Assembly (NCBI RefSeq): GCF_024623325.1
Contig: NZ_JANJZD010000004.1
Span: 1-64,000 of the forward strand
Source: Acetatifactor muris
GTDB lineage: Bacteria; Bacillota; Clostridia; Lachnospirales; Lachnospiraceae
Reading direction: 5' to 3'
DNA: 64,000 bases
The notes beneath the pieces are model-generated. The model did no database searches, was not told the origin of the DNA, and saw only the letters and a program-made list of their open reading frames with translations. Below, piece after piece: positions 63,131-64,000 of this stretch. Made by a program: the position numbers and the translations under genes. Every line of letters starts with the position of its first letter. Within the stretch, counting starts at the first letter, position 1.

Positions 63131-64000
63131 ATGAAGTGGAAAAAAGCAGTTGCACTAGGTCTTGCAGCCATGATGACTCTGGGAGTTGTCGGATGCGGAG
63201 ACAAAGAGACGGGAGCACAGGGCAGTGAGCAGAGCAGCGCACAGCAAAGTTCTGAGAGCACTCCTGAGAATTCCGGCGCGGAGAGCTCGGGAGAAGATGC
63301 GTCGGGAGGCGGTGCTCCTGAAGGCGGATATGCGGCCGACGACGTGATTGAAATTGAAGTATATGATGTGGCGGCAAACTATCACGGTATTCAGAGCGGA
63401 TGGTTCGCCAAGTTGGTGGCAGAGAAATTCGGCCTGAAACTGAGCATACTGGCTCCACAGGTATCCGGTGATCCGGCCGGTCTGTATCAGACAAGGTGCA
63501 GCGACGGGCATCTTGGCGATATCGTTCTGCTGGATAATGCGGATTTTATCGAATGTATTGACGCAGGGCTGATCAAGGACATTACAGATTCTGTTTACAG
63601 CTATGAGAATCTGGCTGTATTCAAGACCCAGATTGATACCTGGAATGGCATGATTGGTGACGGCTCCAAAATTTATGGTATCCCTACAGAGATGAGCAAT
63701 ACATCTCCGGAGACATATTCCGAGAATATTCCGTTTACATCGGTATGTCTGCCCTGGGATTATTACAAAGAGCTGGGTTCTCCGGAGATCAAGAATCTGG
63801 ATGAACTGCTGGATGTACTGGAACAGATGCAGGAGAAGCATCCCACCAATAAGGATGGAGATCCCGCCTATGCCATCTCTCTCTGGAAGGATTGGGATGG
63901 TTTCGGAATGGAGAATATCCTTCAGACCTGTAAGTGGTATGGACAGGAAGGAAGAGACTCCGTGCTGCTGGGCAATGACAACACAATCATGTCCATTATT
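63131..64000 (+). CDS. Sugar-binding lipoprotein of the ABC system, 3' end missing
   Basis: 290 codons are visible and the frame is open to the end of the window. A lipoprotein signal peptide (MKWKKAVALGLAAMMTLGVVG) puts the lipid-bearing Cys at residue 22. A Ser/Gly/Glu linker of about 45 residues follows, then a family 1-like binding domain beginning EIEVYDVAANYHGIQSGW, with GHLGDIVLLDNADFIECIDAG and AISLWKDWDGFGMENIL. The length and linker match LplA-type proteins. AAGGAGGATCCTATT lies directly upstream. It is third in the operon starting at 61226. Confidence 0.88.
   Translation, partial: MKWKKAVALGLAAMMTLGVVGCGDKETGAQGSEQSSAQQSSESTPENSGAESSGEDASGGGAPEGGYAADDVIEIEVYDVAANYHGIQSGWFAKLVAEKFGLKLSILAPQVSGDPAGLYQTRCSDGHLGDIVLLDNADFIECIDAGLIKDITDSVYSYENLAVFKTQIDTWNGMIGDGSKIYGIPTEMSNTSPETYSENIPFTSVCLPWDYYKELGSPEIKNLDELLDVLEQMQEKHPTNKDGDPAYAISLWKDWDGFGMENILQTCKWYGQEGRDSVLLGNDNTIMSII

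Overview
The window reads as chromosome of a Gram-positive, low-to-mid GC anaerobe of the Clostridia, most likely a Lachnospiraceae-type gut bacterium. The basis is strong GGAGG ribosome sites, LCP and class B sortase genes, LplB/LplC-type sugar ABC permeases with lipoprotein binding proteins, ArsR/DUF2087 regulators and a bifunctional fucokinase/GDP-fucose pyrophosphorylase. No rRNA, tRNA or CRISPR array was seen. The genus is not determinable from what I can see.

Layout. 1-5.3 kb: a divergent gene start, an ArsR-type regulator and a two-gene ABC exporter. 5.3-14.3 kb: housekeeping and small regulatory genes (SUV3-like helicase, an orphan solute-binding lipoprotein, oligoendopeptidase F, ArsR-DUF2087, an XRE regulator with a peptidase-E-like protein). 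14.3-47.1 kb: one large surface-polysaccharide locus. It opens with a pair of exact inverted repeats, then a small HTH gene, LCP ligase, sortase B, a secreted PKTGE protein, the initiating sugar-phosphate transferase, a Wzz/BY-kinase-like relic, a WecG/TagA transferase and a Wzy-like polymerase. A complete ADP-heptose set follows (HldE, GmhA, GmhB) with a GT9 transferase, then a GT2-like transferase, a GT11 fucosyltransferase and a DegT aminotransferase. In the middle (about 30.0-40.3 kb) lies an unusual small-molecule cassette: ATP-grasp ligase, MmgE/PrpD-like protein, aldo/keto reductase, phosphonopyruvate-decarboxylase-like ThDP enzyme, an unrecognised TIM-barrel-like protein, a citrate-lyase-like C-C lyase, two fumarase/tartrate-dehydratase subunits and asparagine synthetase. 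The locus ends with a GT2 transferase, a Wzx flippase, an acyltransferase, an internally deleted IS5-family element and a GtrII-like membrane protein.

47.2-64 kb: an FKP gene that would supply GDP-fucose to the GT11 enzyme; a preQ1 riboswitch controlling a radical SAM protein and a queuosine-precursor transporter; a trans-aconitate-methyltransferase-like gene; a DUF5714-like protein beside decayed fragments; two tandem serine hydrolases; 175-bp palindromic tandem repeats; a MATE exporter; an esterase with two alpha/beta-hydrolase domains; and the start of a sugar ABC operon that runs off the end.

The most interesting parts are the 30-40 kb cassette, which I cannot assign to a known pathway, and homopolymer frameshifts that interrupt two of its genes. 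One is a G7 tract at the asnB start, the other an A7 tract in the MmgE/PrpD gene. The G7 tract recurs in frame in the acyltransferase and GtrII-like genes, so surface-structure phase variation is possible. Consensus error at homopolymers is the main alternative. Several decayed gene fragments and the dead IS point to repeated exchange within the polysaccharide locus. Base composition, judged by eye only, is more AT-rich from about 26.3 to 46 kb than in either flank.
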